The notes under the pieces are model-generated. The model was not told where the DNA came from. It ran no database searches and saw nothing but the letters and a program-made list of their open reading frames with translations. Below, piece after piece: positions 1-7,539 of a stretch of DNA of 27,395 nt. The position numbers and the translations under genes are program-made. The DNA is from Limnoraphis robusta CS-951 (GTDB taxonomy: Bacteria; Cyanobacteriota; Cyanobacteriia; Cyanobacteriales; Microcoleaceae): NCBI RefSeq assembly GCF_000972705.2, contig NZ_LATL02000241.1, forward strand, positions 1 to 27,395, given 5' to 3'. Numbering within the stretch: position 1 is the first letter of the stretch; every line of letters starts with the position of its first letter.

Positions 1-2
1 AT

Positions 3-638
3 ATGAGTCAGGAACGTCAACAAATTGTTAAGGCTTATGGTGCAGAAATTATCACCACTCCCGCTAAAGCAGATATGGCGGGGGCTATTGCTAAAGCAAA
101 TGAATTACTGGCGAGTATTCCTCATGCTTTTTCCCCTCAACAATTTAGCAACCCAGCTAACCCGAAAATTCATTATCAAACCACTGGCGTTGAGATTTGG
201 GAAGATACAGACGGTAAAGTTGATATTCTCGTTGTGGGTGTGGGAACGGGAGGCACGTTAACGGGGGCGGGATATTATCTAAAAAAACAAAAGCCTGACT
301 TAAAAATTATAGCAGTTGAACCTGTTAATAGTGCGGTTTTGATTGGGAAGTCTGCGGGACTTCATAATATTCAGGGGATTGGCGCTGGTTTTATTCCTGA
401 TATTTTGCGGACGGATTTAATTGATGAAATCGTACAGGTGACAGAAGAACAAGCCTATGAAATTGGGCAGAAATTAGCAACAGAAGAAGGTATTTTGAGT
501 GGAATTTCAACGGGGGCAATTGTTTATACTGCTCTACAACTTGGACAGCGTTTGGACTGTCAAAATCAGCTTATTGTCGCGTTTCAACCCAGTGGAGGGG
601 AAAGATATCTCAGCACAGAACTGTTTAAATTTAGTTGA
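3..638 (+). CDS. cysK: Cysteine synthase (O-acetylserine sulfhydrylase), 3' part only
   Basis: Makes L-cysteine from O-acetylserine and sulfide with pyridoxal phosphate, in the cytoplasm. About 211 C-terminal residues are present. The family is usually about 320 aa, so the N-terminal third with the PLP lysine lies before the window. The Met at base 3 matches an internal Met of the family (the ...ETMSxERR... region), so it is not a start. The phosphate-binding loop GVGTGGTLTG is clear near residue 80 of the fragment, preceded by the family-typical FSNPANPxxHYxTTGxEIW segment. The end, GERYLSTELF, is the usual CysK C-terminus. The gene stops at TGA 636-638. CysK and CysM are hard to separate from a C-terminal fragment; CysK is the better guess. 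Confidence 0.93.
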   Translation: MSQERQQIVKAYGAEIITTPAKADMAGAIAKANELLASIPHAFSPQQFSNPANPKIHYQTTGVEIWEDTDGKVDILVVGVGTGGTLTGAGYYLKKQKPDLKIIAVEPVNSAVLIGKSAGLHNIQGIGAGFIPDILRTDLIDEIVQVTEEQAYEIGQKLATEEGILSGISTGAIVYTALQLGQRLDCQNQLIVAFQPSGGERYLSTELFKFS

Positions 639-666
639 TTTTTAAACTCAACAAATATTAGTGAAT

Positions 667-816
667 TTAAACTTTTATGGTTTTTTTGAACAGTTCTATT
701 TTAGTCGGGTTTTCCCGTTTATTCTTCTCTAAAACTGCATCGGTTTCTGAAAGGAAAACATCTACTTTCGTTAAAGCAGTTGAAGTATCCACTAAAACAT
801 AAATTTCGACATCCAT
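667..816 (-). CDS. Small hypothetical protein, 49 aa
   Basis: A 49-codon ORF that starts MDVEIYVLVDTSTALTKVDV and ends in FKKTIKV. The ATG (816-814) follows a good Shine-Dalgarno sequence (CAGGAG, about 8 nt upstream), which is the main reason to believe it. The first 20 residues could form a beta hairpin and the tail is Lys-rich and charged. It lies convergent to cysK and upstream of a repeat. No family is recognised. It may be a real microprotein or the N-terminal stub of a gene cut by rearrangement, since repeats begin about 95 bp upstream of its start. Confidence 0.45.
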   Translation of the reverse strand: MDVEIYVLVDTSTALTKVDVFLSETDAVLEKNKRENPTKIELFKKTIKV

Positions 817-910
817 CTTCTAAACTCCTGAATATTGGGCTAGGTTCATTTTCTCGGCTTATTTGTGCTTTTCGGGACGATTTACAAAATTAGATTAACT
901 CTAATATTAA

Positions 911-1168
911 GGCGGGTTTATGTCAATCTCGGGCTGATATTCTAGCTCTTAGAGAACCCGCCCCTACAGGAATTAAACTTCTTGAACTCGATGTTATCTC
1001 ACTCCATTTTTTACCACATTTACTAAAATTTCAGGCTAGGGCGGGTTTATGTCAATCTCGGGCTGATATTCTAGCTTTTAGAGAACCCGCCCCTACAGGA
1101 ATTAAACTTCTTGAACTCGATGTTATCTCACTCCATTTTTTACCAGATTTACCAGCATTTTAGCTATT
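911..1168. repeat. 129-bp tandem duplication with GGCGGGTT/AACCCGCC palindromes
   Basis: Unit 1 is 911-1039 and unit 2 is 1040-1168, a period of 129 bp. Over the first ~105 bp they differ by about one base (c/t near 947/1076). The distal ~25 bp are more diverged. Each unit opens with GGCGGGTT (911-918; 1040-1047) and has the inverted partner AACCCGCCCCTACA at 955-968 and 1084-1097, so each carries a palindromic element. Unit 2 contains the last codons and stop of the minus-strand glycosyltransferase. Unit 1 carries a diverged copy of the same tail (EILVNVVKNGVR then stop, against KMLVNLVKNGVR). Together with the 49-aa ORF this fills the gap after cysK. Confidence 0.9.
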
Positions 1169-2244
1169 GTTTCACTTCCAGTTTTATCCAAAACCTCAGA
1201 CAAACGAGGCTGGTTTAACGGTTGGTGTATAAATTCCCAATTGCTTTCAAAAAATTCCCCATCGGTTAAAATTTGATGAGAGCTATAATTTTGTAACCCT
1301 TCTAATAAAATTTGGGCTTCGGCGAACCCTTCTCTAGACAAAGTTACAATGGGAATATTTAACCGCATGGCTTCTGAATAGGTACTAAACCCCGGTTTAG
1401 AAACCACTCGTCCACATAAAGGCATTAAGTCAACGGGGCGAATATGTGTATAATCGATTGAACTGTTGACTTGTGCTTTTTGAGTCTGGACTGAGATTAA
1501 ATTGGGTAAATTAGGCGCATTTTTATCAAAGGTGATAAAGGTAAACTCTGGGAAGCTTTGTAGATTTTCATAGGGAATTCTAGCTAAACTTAATCCCCCA
1601 AATGTCAAAAGAATTGTTTTTTCAGGTGGGGTATTAATTTGAAAGTCTTCTCGGAGTGTATCTAAATTATAACGCGGATTTCCTCCCGTTAAACCTACGT
1701 CTGTAATATTAGGAAAAGCACTCATTTCTTCGTTGAGAGGAAGCCGGAACAAGCCATTACATTGACTAAAACAATCCGCAACCCAATCGGCGATTTCTAT
1801 AAATTCTCCGCCCCAATCTCGATAGATAAAATCCCAGCCAAAGTTACTCATCATATAACCCGGAATTCCGGCTATTTTTGCAATAGAAGCGGCTAAAGGT
1901 GGAATATCCGCCAAGACTAAATCAACGCGATTTTGACGGATAAAATTAACTTCTCCGGCGATAATCGAATTTTGTTGTTTGCGAATTTCCTGTAATTTTT
2001 CGAGAGTTGCGGCTTTATTCATCGTTAAACTATCCGACTGAATAACCCCGACATCAAACGCCCGAGGACGTAAGATAAAGTCACCTTCGATATAGGATTC
2101 TAACAACCAACGCGGCGCCGTTGTGACTAAAATTAACAGGCTATCTGGACAAAGATGTTGAATTTGGGCGGCGACAGAAGCAGCACGAACGGCATGGCCA
2201 AATCCATGATTGGTGATAGCAATATAAAAAGTAGGTCTAGACAT
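1123..2244 (-). CDS. GT-B-like glycosyltransferase
   Basis: A 373-aa protein with the look of a UDP-glycosyltransferase/MurG-like GT-B fold. The N-terminal Rossmann half has the glycine/histidine loop ITNHGFGHAVRAASVA (about residues 11-26), also typical of the N-terminal domain of some arabinokinase-related proteins. The C-terminal half begins with TILLTFGGLSLARIPYE and has the donor-binding region RPVDLMPLCGRVVSKPGFSTYSEA (about 270-293), where the KPGxxTxxEA pattern is characteristic. No signal peptide or membrane segment is seen. Substrate and acceptor cannot be told. The start ATG at 2244 has only a weak GAG upstream. The 3' end lies inside a 129-bp tandem duplication. Neighbours give no pathway. 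Confidence 0.8.
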   Translation of the reverse strand: MSRPTFYIAITNHGFGHAVRAASVAAQIQHLCPDSLLILVTTAPRWLLESYIEGDFILRPRAFDVGVIQSDSLTMNKAATLEKLQEIRKQQNSIIAGEVNFIRQNRVDLVLADIPPLAASIAKIAGIPGYMMSNFGWDFIYRDWGGEFIEIADWVADCFSQCNGLFRLPLNEEMSAFPNITDVGLTGGNPRYNLDTLREDFQINTPPEKTILLTFGGLSLARIPYENLQSFPEFTFITFDKNAPNLPNLISVQTQKAQVNSSIDYTHIRPVDLMPLCGRVVSKPGFSTYSEAMRLNIPIVTLSREGFAEAQILLEGLQNYSSHQILTDGEFFESNWEFIHQPLNQPRLSEVLDKTGSETIAKMLVNLVKNGVR

Positions 2245-2577
2245 AAATGAACTCGGTTAGATACCGACATCTATTATAATAATTGATCACCGACTCCAAA
2301 TTATTTTCTATAATGATCTCATAATTAACTGACAAAAAAACCAAAAAATATCAACTCTAGTCTTGATTTTATTCATCAATCCATACTATAATTTTTGTAT
2401 CGCATCCCTGCTTCGCCATCGGGTAGCCTGCCACTGGCTTGCTGACTCTCATGCAATCACAATTCAGACAGTACCGTTAATTTTTGTTCGACGAGTTATA
2501 GAAATGATATAAATTTGATAACAACTGCTCTAAAGATGCTAAAACGAGTGAGAAGCATCAAGACAATAAATAGAGAT
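2245..2577. other. AT-rich intergenic stretch, no gene seen
   Basis: This is the upstream region of two divergent genes, so it should hold both promoters. It is AT-rich up to about 2400. Then comes a GC-richer patch with a short stem (AGCC 2425-2428 with GGCT 2436-2439) that looks like a dispersed cyanobacterial repeat rather than coding DNA. The in-frame codons TTG 2515 and ATG 2536 are alternative starts of the downstream gene. Confidence 0.5.
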
Positions 2578-3021
2578 ATGAAGTTTGAGACTCTCAAGCA
2601 AGAAGCTTGCTACGAAAAAATTGAGCGCTGGATGCGGGAACTTTACGGTAAATTTCCTTGTCCGAAATCAGAAGTTCCAGGACTTGCTCTGTTTATGGGT
2701 TCGGCTCAGGTGGAAGTGTTAGTCTTTCCTTGGGGGAAAGATGATGCTATAATTACAGCCCGATCCTATGTCGTAACAGGAGCCGAACTCACTCCAGACT
2801 TAATGCGTTTTCTATTACGAGAAAATCACAATATGCGTTTCGGGGCGTTTGGAGTGGATGAACGGGGGGATATCGTATTTGAGCATACAATTGTGGGTTC
2901 AACTTGCGATAAACTTGAACTAGAAGCCTCCGTGAATGCAGTGTTAGAAATTGCTGATGATTATGATGATAAAATTGTAGAACGATGGGGAGGAAAACGA
3001 GCCTTAGATCGGTTGAATTAG
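2578..3021 (+). CDS. YbjN / type III chaperone-like domain protein
   Basis: A soluble protein of 147 aa from this start. It resembles the YbjN/CesT-like fold, a family of small alpha/beta chaperone-like proteins common in cyanobacteria and mostly uncharacterised. Recognisable stretches are CYEKIERWMRELYG at the N-terminus, then VEVLVFPWGKDDAIITARSYVVTG, AELTPDLMRFLLRENHNMRFG, DIVFEHTIVGSTCDKLEL and a charged tail with DDYDDKIVERWGGKRALDRL. The sequence also stays open from TTG 2515 and ATG 2536. I chose ATG 2578 because the family usually begins MKFETLK; no strong ribosome site decides it. Direct partners and targets are unknown. Confidence 0.75.
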   Translation: MKFETLKQEACYEKIERWMRELYGKFPCPKSEVPGLALFMGSAQVEVLVFPWGKDDAIITARSYVVTGAELTPDLMRFLLRENHNMRFGAFGVDERGDIVFEHTIVGSTCDKLELEASVNAVLEIADDYDDKIVERWGGKRALDRLN

Positions 3022-3042
3022 TGAAAGATAGGGATGAGTTCA

Positions 3043-3145
3043 TTAACGGTTATGGTTAATCAACGCCTGAATTTTTTCTAAGGATAATCCGGTGATTTGC
3101 ATAACTTGTTCCTGACTCATTCCCTGTTGTAAAAAGTTACGATCA
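3043..3145 (-). pseudogene. C-terminal remnant of an Rpn-type PD-(D/E)XK nuclease/transposase
   Basis: About 34 codons read R-NFLQQGMSQEQVMQITGLS, then LEKIQALINHNR and a stop. This matches the terminal motif of the Rpn/CHP01784 family (…LLxxGxSxExIxxxTGLSxExIxxL), which is abundant in cyanobacteria. In-frame stop codons directly upstream (for example TAA around 3151-3153) show that the catalytic part is missing. No other piece of the gene is visible up to 3297; that stretch holds two HIP1 sites and nothing else I can name. Confidence 0.5.
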
Positions 3146-3297
3146 ACTTATAGAAGTTGAGACTCTTATATTCACCGAACCACCGAACTAAACTGATGAG
3201 ACTCGCTCCGTTCAGTCTAATAAAGATCAAAAAAGCGATCGCCTGATTTTATGATAATCAATGGCGATCGCGATGGCACAAAAATTCGATTCAAAAT

Positions 3298-4146
3298 CTA
3301 AGGAATGCTAAAATTAGCCGTCAGGGGATAATGATCAGAAAATCCTTCCTTCTCTTTTTGACAAACCTGTTTTTGAATCAACAAAACATCAGATTCAGCC
3401 GGCCAAATTTTCGCCATCTGAGACACAAAAACATAATCTAAAATACTGGCATATTTTGGATCACATTGAGTTCCTGTTGGCGGACAAGAATTGGTTTTCA
3501 GACAATTTGGCTTAATCCAGGTCATCACCTCTTTTTTCAAAAAGATATCAAAAGCCTTATTCCCCTTTTTATCGACTAAATCATAGTCAAAGTTATAATC
3601 GCCAACCGCAATAACAGGTAAGGATTGTGCTTGCGCCCAATTGCGTAAATTTTCAGCTTGTTGATTGCGTTTAGTCTCACTTCCTCGGTTAAAATGATTA
3701 ACCGTAAACAAGAACTCTTGACCTGTGGGTAAAAACTTAAAATGAGCCACTAACGGCGATCGCGAACCGCCAATATTATTCAGTTCTTCACTCTCGACAA
3801 GCTGAAGTTTATTTTTGTTGTAAATAATTTGCAGCTTATCTAATGAACCTGTTGTGCCGAAGATCGAATCAAAATCCGCTCCGGGAAAAGCAACCGCCTC
3901 CGTAAAAAGATCCGCCGCCGCTTGATCTGCAACTTCCGAAAGTCCCCACAAGTCAGCCCCCGAAATTTCTCGAATATCCTCAGCCACTAACTGCGGATCA
4001 GTATCGTTGAGATCGTCAGATTCAACATTATAACTGATAATAGACATGGGTTCGGCACTGGCGGGGAACGGGTGAGCGATCGCCACAAAGATTAGCAGTA
4101 AAATTACACCGAATGCCTTGAGAATTGACTGAATTCTATATTTCAT
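3298..4146 (-). CDS. Exported endonuclease/exonuclease/phosphatase (EEP) family protein
   Basis: A 282-aa secreted metal-dependent phosphohydrolase of the DNase I/sphingomyelinase-like fold. The signal peptide is clear: MKYRIQ, a hydrophobic core around residues 11-24, then PASA|EP with likely cleavage after residue 31. The mature part shows the EEP motifs in order: ISYNVES (N40), GLSEV (E71), VNHFNRGSE (H151), VGDYNFDYD (D183, N185), LDYVF (D237) and SDHYPL (D271, H272). The set looks catalytically complete. Substrate is unknown (nucleic acid, phospholipid or inositol phosphate). The reading frame extends to 4233, but ATG 4146 has an AAGGGG ribosome site and puts the signal peptide at the N-terminus. 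It is divergent from the hydrolase at 4232, with 85 bp between. Confidence 0.85.
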   Translation of the reverse strand: MKYRIQSILKAFGVILLLIFVAIAHPFPASAEPMSIISYNVESDDLNDTDPQLVAEDIREISGADLWGLSEVADQAAADLFTEAVAFPGADFDSIFGTTGSLDKLQIIYNKNKLQLVESEELNNIGGSRSPLVAHFKFLPTGQEFLFTVNHFNRGSETKRNQQAENLRNWAQAQSLPVIAVGDYNFDYDLVDKKGNKAFDIFLKKEVMTWIKPNCLKTNSCPPTGTQCDPKYASILDYVFVSQMAKIWPAESDVLLIQKQVCQKEKEGFSDHYPLTANFSIP

Positions 4147-4231
4147 AAACCCCTTTAAATTGGATACAGTTTTTGTCAGCTTGGCAAGACTGACTCCCAA
4201 TTTGACAAGATCGCAGCCCAAGGAGTGACTC

Positions 4232-5578
4232 ATGCCTGTTGAAATCGTGCCTGAAACTGACTTTAGATATTACCTAATAGCCTTTGATGAAACCGGAAAA
4301 GAACGCAAAGACGATCCTGATGGACAGATGACCCAACGGGTGATTGAAGTGTTAAAAACTGAACCGATTACTGACGTTTTTTTAATCAGTCATGGATGGC
4401 GTAGTGATGTTCCCGCAGCCCGACGTCAATATGGTCGTTGGATTAAGGCAATGATAGAACAAAAAACCGACCTAGAGAATATTAAAGACATTCGACCCGG
4501 ATTTTCTCCGCTTTTAGTCGGGTTACACTGGCCTAGTCAACCTTGGGGCGATTATGACTTGGTAAATGCTTCGGCGATTTCCTATGGGTTTAGCGCCTCT
4601 TCTACAGCCACTCCCATGAATCAATTGGTAAATGAGTACGCAACCCGTTTGAGCGATACATCCGCCTCTCGACAAGCTTTGCAAACGATTTTACAATCCG
4701 CCCAACAAAACATCGCCCCGGAGGAATTACCACCCGAAGTCAGCCAAGCCTACCGCATTCTCAACCAAGAAACAACGTTAACCAGTCAAGATTTAGGGGC
4801 TTCACCAGCCGATGATCGAGAACCGTTTGATCCCGACAGTACGTTTCTCGTGGCGAGGGAGGAGGCTTTGAGTTATGGCGGGTTTAGTTGGGGGGGTGTT
4901 TTAGCGCCGTTGCGAACCTTATCATTTTGGAAAATGAAGGATCGGGCGCGTCAGTTTGGAGAAGGATCGGGACATGAATTTTTGAAGAACTTACAACGGG
5001 TAAGCGGGGAACAGGTACGATTTCATTTAATTGGTCATAGTTTTGGTTGTATTGTGGTGTCGGGAATGTTATCGGGAGAAAAGAATTGGGGCGTGTTAGA
5101 ACGTCCGGTGAACTCTTTATTTTTGATTCAAGGGGCTTTTTCTCATTGGTCTTATTGTCGGGATATTCCGGTTACACCTGGAGTTGCAGGGTATTTTTAC
5201 CCGTTAATTGCGGAGAAGAAAATTTCCGGATCGATTGTCACAACCTATTCTAAGTTTGATACGGCGGTTTGTAAGTGGTATCCCTTAGCGGCGAGTGCAA
5301 CGAGCTTATTTTCGCGATCGGTGAGTTTCTTTGAATTTAACCAATTTCCCATGTATGGAGCTTTAGGGGCGTTTGGCGCTCGCGGAGGGAATGATTTTGG
5401 GGGGGTTGATATGGATATGTTGGAGCAAAATTCATCCTACCCCTTTTATCCCGGTCAAATCTATAATCTTGATAGTCGCGAGTTTATTCGAGAAGGTTCA
5501 GGCCCAGAAGGCGCCCATAACGATATTACTGGACCGGAAGTGGCTCATGCGGTTTGGCAAGCTGCGATCGCCAGTTAA
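4232..5578 (+). CDS. Alpha/beta hydrolase, serine-hydrolase type
   Basis: A 448-aa putative esterase/lipase. Visible landmarks are the oxyanion-region strand FLISHGWRSD (about residues 50-59), the nucleophile elbow GHSFG with Ser270, a possible acid in KFDTAV (D343) and a likely catalytic His near 429 in GAHNDITGPEVAHAVW. The core has a long insert (about 105-260). No signal peptide is seen, so it is probably cytoplasmic. The start has a strong AAGGAG site 7 nt upstream. The spacing to the divergent EEP phosphohydrolase is only 85 bp, so both promoters overlap; co-regulation of two lipid- or ester-active enzymes is possible but inferred. A hairpin follows the stop. The subfamily is not one I can name. 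Confidence 0.8.
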   Translation: MPVEIVPETDFRYYLIAFDETGKERKDDPDGQMTQRVIEVLKTEPITDVFLISHGWRSDVPAARRQYGRWIKAMIEQKTDLENIKDIRPGFSPLLVGLHWPSQPWGDYDLVNASAISYGFSASSTATPMNQLVNEYATRLSDTSASRQALQTILQSAQQNIAPEELPPEVSQAYRILNQETTLTSQDLGASPADDREPFDPDSTFLVAREEALSYGGFSWGGVLAPLRTLSFWKMKDRARQFGEGSGHEFLKNLQRVSGEQVRFHLIGHSFGCIVVSGMLSGEKNWGVLERPVNSLFLIQGAFSHWSYCRDIPVTPGVAGYFYPLIAEKKISGSIVTTYSKFDTAVCKWYPLAASATSLFSRSVSFFEFNQFPMYGALGAFGARGGNDFGGVDMDMLEQNSSYPFYPGQIYNLDSREFIREGSGPEGAHNDITGPEVAHAVWQAAIAS

Positions 5579-5590
5579 CTAATGTGTAAG

Positions 5591-5624
5591 CCCCACGTCG
5601 AGAGTGTTAAGTGTTAACGTGGGG
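5591..5624. terminator. Hairpin between convergent genes, probable bidirectional terminator
   Basis: CCCCACGT (5591-5598) pairs perfectly with ACGTGGGG (5617-5624) across an 18-nt loop. It sits 13 bp after the hydrolase stop and 13 bp before the end of the convergent FmdB-type gene. There is no U-run on either side, so intrinsic termination is only probable. Confidence 0.5.
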
Positions 5625-5636
5625 TGAATGAGTTTG

Positions 5637-5906
5637 TTAATCTGTTGCGGTTACGTTTTCATAGACTCCTTGATCCCGTTTTACCAGTTTAGTAAATCCG
5701 GCGTTGCGATAATCGCTATTAGTCGTCGGAACAGACAACATCGGCGCACTCAAGACACGACGCACAGGCGCATCTTCTGGAGTCTGTCCTAACTCACATT
5801 GGGCTAACTGACAGACTTCACCCCAGGTTTTGATTTCCTGGTGAATGCTGTGCATCACTTCGACTTTCCGGTTATTGCTTGGACAGAAATAGTCGTAGAT
5901 CGGCAT
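5637..5906 (-). CDS. FmdB-type small zinc-ribbon-like protein
   Basis: An 89-aa protein that starts MPIYDYFCP, the hallmark N-terminus of FmdB/CxxC zinc-ribbon regulators. The usual family has two CxxC knuckles. Here the first is CPSN (Cys8 only) and the second is replaced by CQLAQC (Cys32, Cys37), so the classical four-cysteine site is not intact. The middle EDAPVRRVLSAPMLSVP resembles the family's PVRRxISAP segment. Role unknown: possibly a cyanobacterial branch that has lost zinc, or binds it with three cysteines. No strong ribosome site is seen. Confidence 0.75.
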   Translation of the reverse strand: MPIYDYFCPSNNRKVEVMHSIHQEIKTWGEVCQLAQCELGQTPEDAPVRRVLSAPMLSVPTTNSDYRNAGFTKLVKRDQGVYENVTATD

Positions 5907-6092
5907 GGTACGGTTAAGGATAGGGTAATTGAGGTGAACGATGATTGTATGGGCTACATGATTGTTAATTTTAGCTTGAGTTGTCTGAAATTGGCAGCTT
6001 TTGCAATTTGATCAACAAGATTTAACGCACATTTAATCGGAAGATCGGGCATAATACAAAAGCTGAAACTTTCCTTTCACATGACAGCTTTT

Positions 6093-6198
6093 TCAGTGAT
6101 CCGTTCAGCACAAGGTAATTTGCTTTTTGAGTAAACGATGAACACCCGCGCAGTGACTTCTAACAACGGACAACCCCAAGTAGAGAACGGATCACTGA
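6093..6198. promoter_or_regulatory. Long inverted repeat and repeated GATCACTG in a 344-bp upstream region
   Basis: TCAGTGATCCGTTC (6093-6106) and GAACGGATCACTGA (6185-6198) are a perfect 14-bp inverted repeat 78 bp apart. The right arm continues as a short direct repeat (ATCACTG ATCACTG, 6191-6204). It lies in the 344-bp gap before the gene at 6251. It could be a pair of operator sites or a long-range mRNA stem. Otherwise the gap holds only a possible small ORF at 6138. Confidence 0.4.
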
Positions 6199-6251
6199 TC
6201 ACTGAGAACTGTGTTTGGGAGCAATCTACTATTGAGATGAGGATGTTCTAA
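6138..6251 (+). CDS. Possible 37-aa leader ORF overlapping the next start
   Basis: ATG 6138 opens 37 codons (MNTRAVTSNN... ending EMRMF). Its TAA (6249-6251) shares a base with the ATG at 6251, giving the TAATG overlap of translationally coupled genes. The two genes are in different frames, so this is not an N-terminal extension. The ribosome site is weak (GAG) and the composition is unremarkable, so chance is quite possible. Confidence 0.25.
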   Translation: MNTRAVTSNNGQPQVENGSLITENCVWEQSTIEMRMF

Positions 6252-6910
6252 TGAGTGATTTTAAACCAACACCTGAAACCAATTTAACGATGGCTCAATT
6301 GTTGGAACGCTATCAGATTGGTGATGAAGCAACGCTAAGAACTTGGGCGCAATTGCATGGCTTGAATGGAAATCACGGGATTTATTCTCCGAATGAAGTG
6401 GAGTTAATTGATCATGTTCATCATCATTTACACAATTTGGGAATGAGCATTGATGAATACAAAAAGCTCGTGAATCGGCGGCTGCATCGTCCTTCCTATG
6501 AGTCGTCTGGGTGGAATTCTGCTGCAAACGCTCAACCGATTTCTCAACCGAATCCATCGGTTTCTAACTCGGTTTATAGTTCTTCAGAGAATCATTCATC
6601 GGATCAAACAGAAAAAGTGGTTCAAGAAGCATCAGGAGCGATTGAGATGCTAATGGAACAATATTCAGAAGCCATTGATTACATGGGAGAACAAATCGCT
6701 GATCAATTTATTGATGAGTTGGATGTTTCTGTGATGCGACATCTCAGTAGAAAGGTACAACAACGGTTAGCCCTTAATGGTCAAGCTAGGTCGAATCGTT
6801 TAATGAAAGCTATTCAAGGAGTGTTTCAATCTAAAAACAAGAGCTTGCTGATGGGTTCTCCTTCGGAAGATTCCAGTTTACACATGGAAAATACTCATCG
6901 TTTGGGTTAG
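6251..6910 (+). CDS. Hypothetical protein with MerR/HTH-like N-terminus
   Basis: A 219-aa soluble protein that I do not recognise as a named family. Residues about 12-75 (MAQLLERYQIGDEATLRTWA ... GIYSPNEVELIDHVHHHLHN) have the helix-turn-helix-plus-wing rhythm of MerR-type or similar DNA-binding domains. A Ser/Asn/Pro/Gln-rich linker follows (about 85-122). The C-terminal half is helical and acidic (SGAIEMLMEQYSEAIDYMGE, then LDVSVMRHLSRKVQQRLA), suggesting oligomerisation. The ribosome site GAGGA, 8 nt before the ATG, supports this start. A transcriptional or adaptor role is inferred from the N-terminus only. Confidence 0.7.
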   Translation: MSDFKPTPETNLTMAQLLERYQIGDEATLRTWAQLHGLNGNHGIYSPNEVELIDHVHHHLHNLGMSIDEYKKLVNRRLHRPSYESSGWNSAANAQPISQPNPSVSNSVYSSSENHSSDQTEKVVQEASGAIEMLMEQYSEAIDYMGEQIADQFIDELDVSVMRHLSRKVQQRLALNGQARSNRLMKAIQGVFQSKNKSLLMGSPSEDSSLHMENTHRLG

Positions 6911-6928
6911 GTAAATCTGTCTCAAGGA

Positions 6929-7016
6929 AGAACTAGGGAGAAGTCTAAACCCATTAAAATGAGTCAGTCGGATAATTTGAAATAAACTCTCAATTGAGAA
7001 CTTACTCCCTAGTTCT
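6929..7016. repeat. 12-bp inverted repeat flanking the intergenic region
   Basis: AGAACTAGGGAG (6929-6940) pairs with CTCCCTAGTTCT (7005-7016) across 64 nt. The stem continues after a one-base bulge (AAGT 6941-6944 with ACTT 7000-7003). It fills most of the space between the 219-aa gene and tspO. It may slow transcription read-through or be a small palindromic repeat. There is no U-run. Confidence 0.55.
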
Positions 7017-7062
7017 GAGTTTACCCGTTCCGGCTCAACTATTCGGCTCGGAGTGATAATGA

Positions 7063-7539
7063 ATGATTAAGTCTTGGATGGTGATTGCAGGGGTTGCTTT
7101 CGCGGTTGCTTTAGGCGGAAATCTCTTTCTTCAATCTGATGATCTACGATGGTTTCAACGGTTACGGCGTCCGAGTTGGTTGGTGTTTGAACGGTTAATT
7201 CCTCTGATTTGGACGATAGTTTTTATTGGCTTGGGTTGGTCTGCGGTGATTGTTTGGGAACAAGAACCGGGAACGATTATAACTTGGTTATTGATGGGAT
7301 TATATTTGTTAGTTGAAGTCGTGACGATGGCTTATACTCCGGTCATGTGTAAAACCCGAAGTCTACAAGTCGGGACGATTATTGGCGGGACAGGGGCGAT
7401 TTTATGTGTGATGCTAGCCATTAGTATTTTACCGATTTCTCAAGCAGCGACTCTTCTTTTACTTCCCTATATTCTCTGGAGTCCTATCGGAACTTTTGTC
7501 ACTTGGCGGATGGCTCATCTTAATCCCGCAGATGCGTAA
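7063..7539 (+). CDS. tspO: TspO/MBR family membrane protein
   Basis: A 158-aa integral membrane protein with five predicted helices, the length and layout of the TspO/translocator-protein family that binds tetrapyrroles and affects stress responses. Supporting motifs are RRPSWLVFERLIPLIWTIVF (about residues 35-54), matching the family's PxWxPP/F-x-WxxLY region in degenerate form, then GLGWSAVIVWE and the C-terminal LLLLPYILWSPIGTFVTW. The Trp-rich helices are typical. GGAG lies 9 nt before the ATG. The 3' end overlaps by 25 bp the end of a convergent frameshifted ORF. The family is fairly divergent, so ligand and function are inferred. Confidence 0.75.
   Translation: MIKSWMVIAGVAFAVALGGNLFLQSDDLRWFQRLRRPSWLVFERLIPLIWTIVFIGLGWSAVIVWEQEPGTIITWLLMGLYLLVEVVTMAYTPVMCKTRSLQVGTIIGGTGAILCVMLAISILPISQAATLLLLPYILWSPIGTFVTWRMAHLNPADA

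Noticed and set aside
2789..3043. 84-aa minus-strand frame opposite the YbjN-type gene
   Set aside because: Antisense shadow of a gene with clear family motifs; its own translation looks random.
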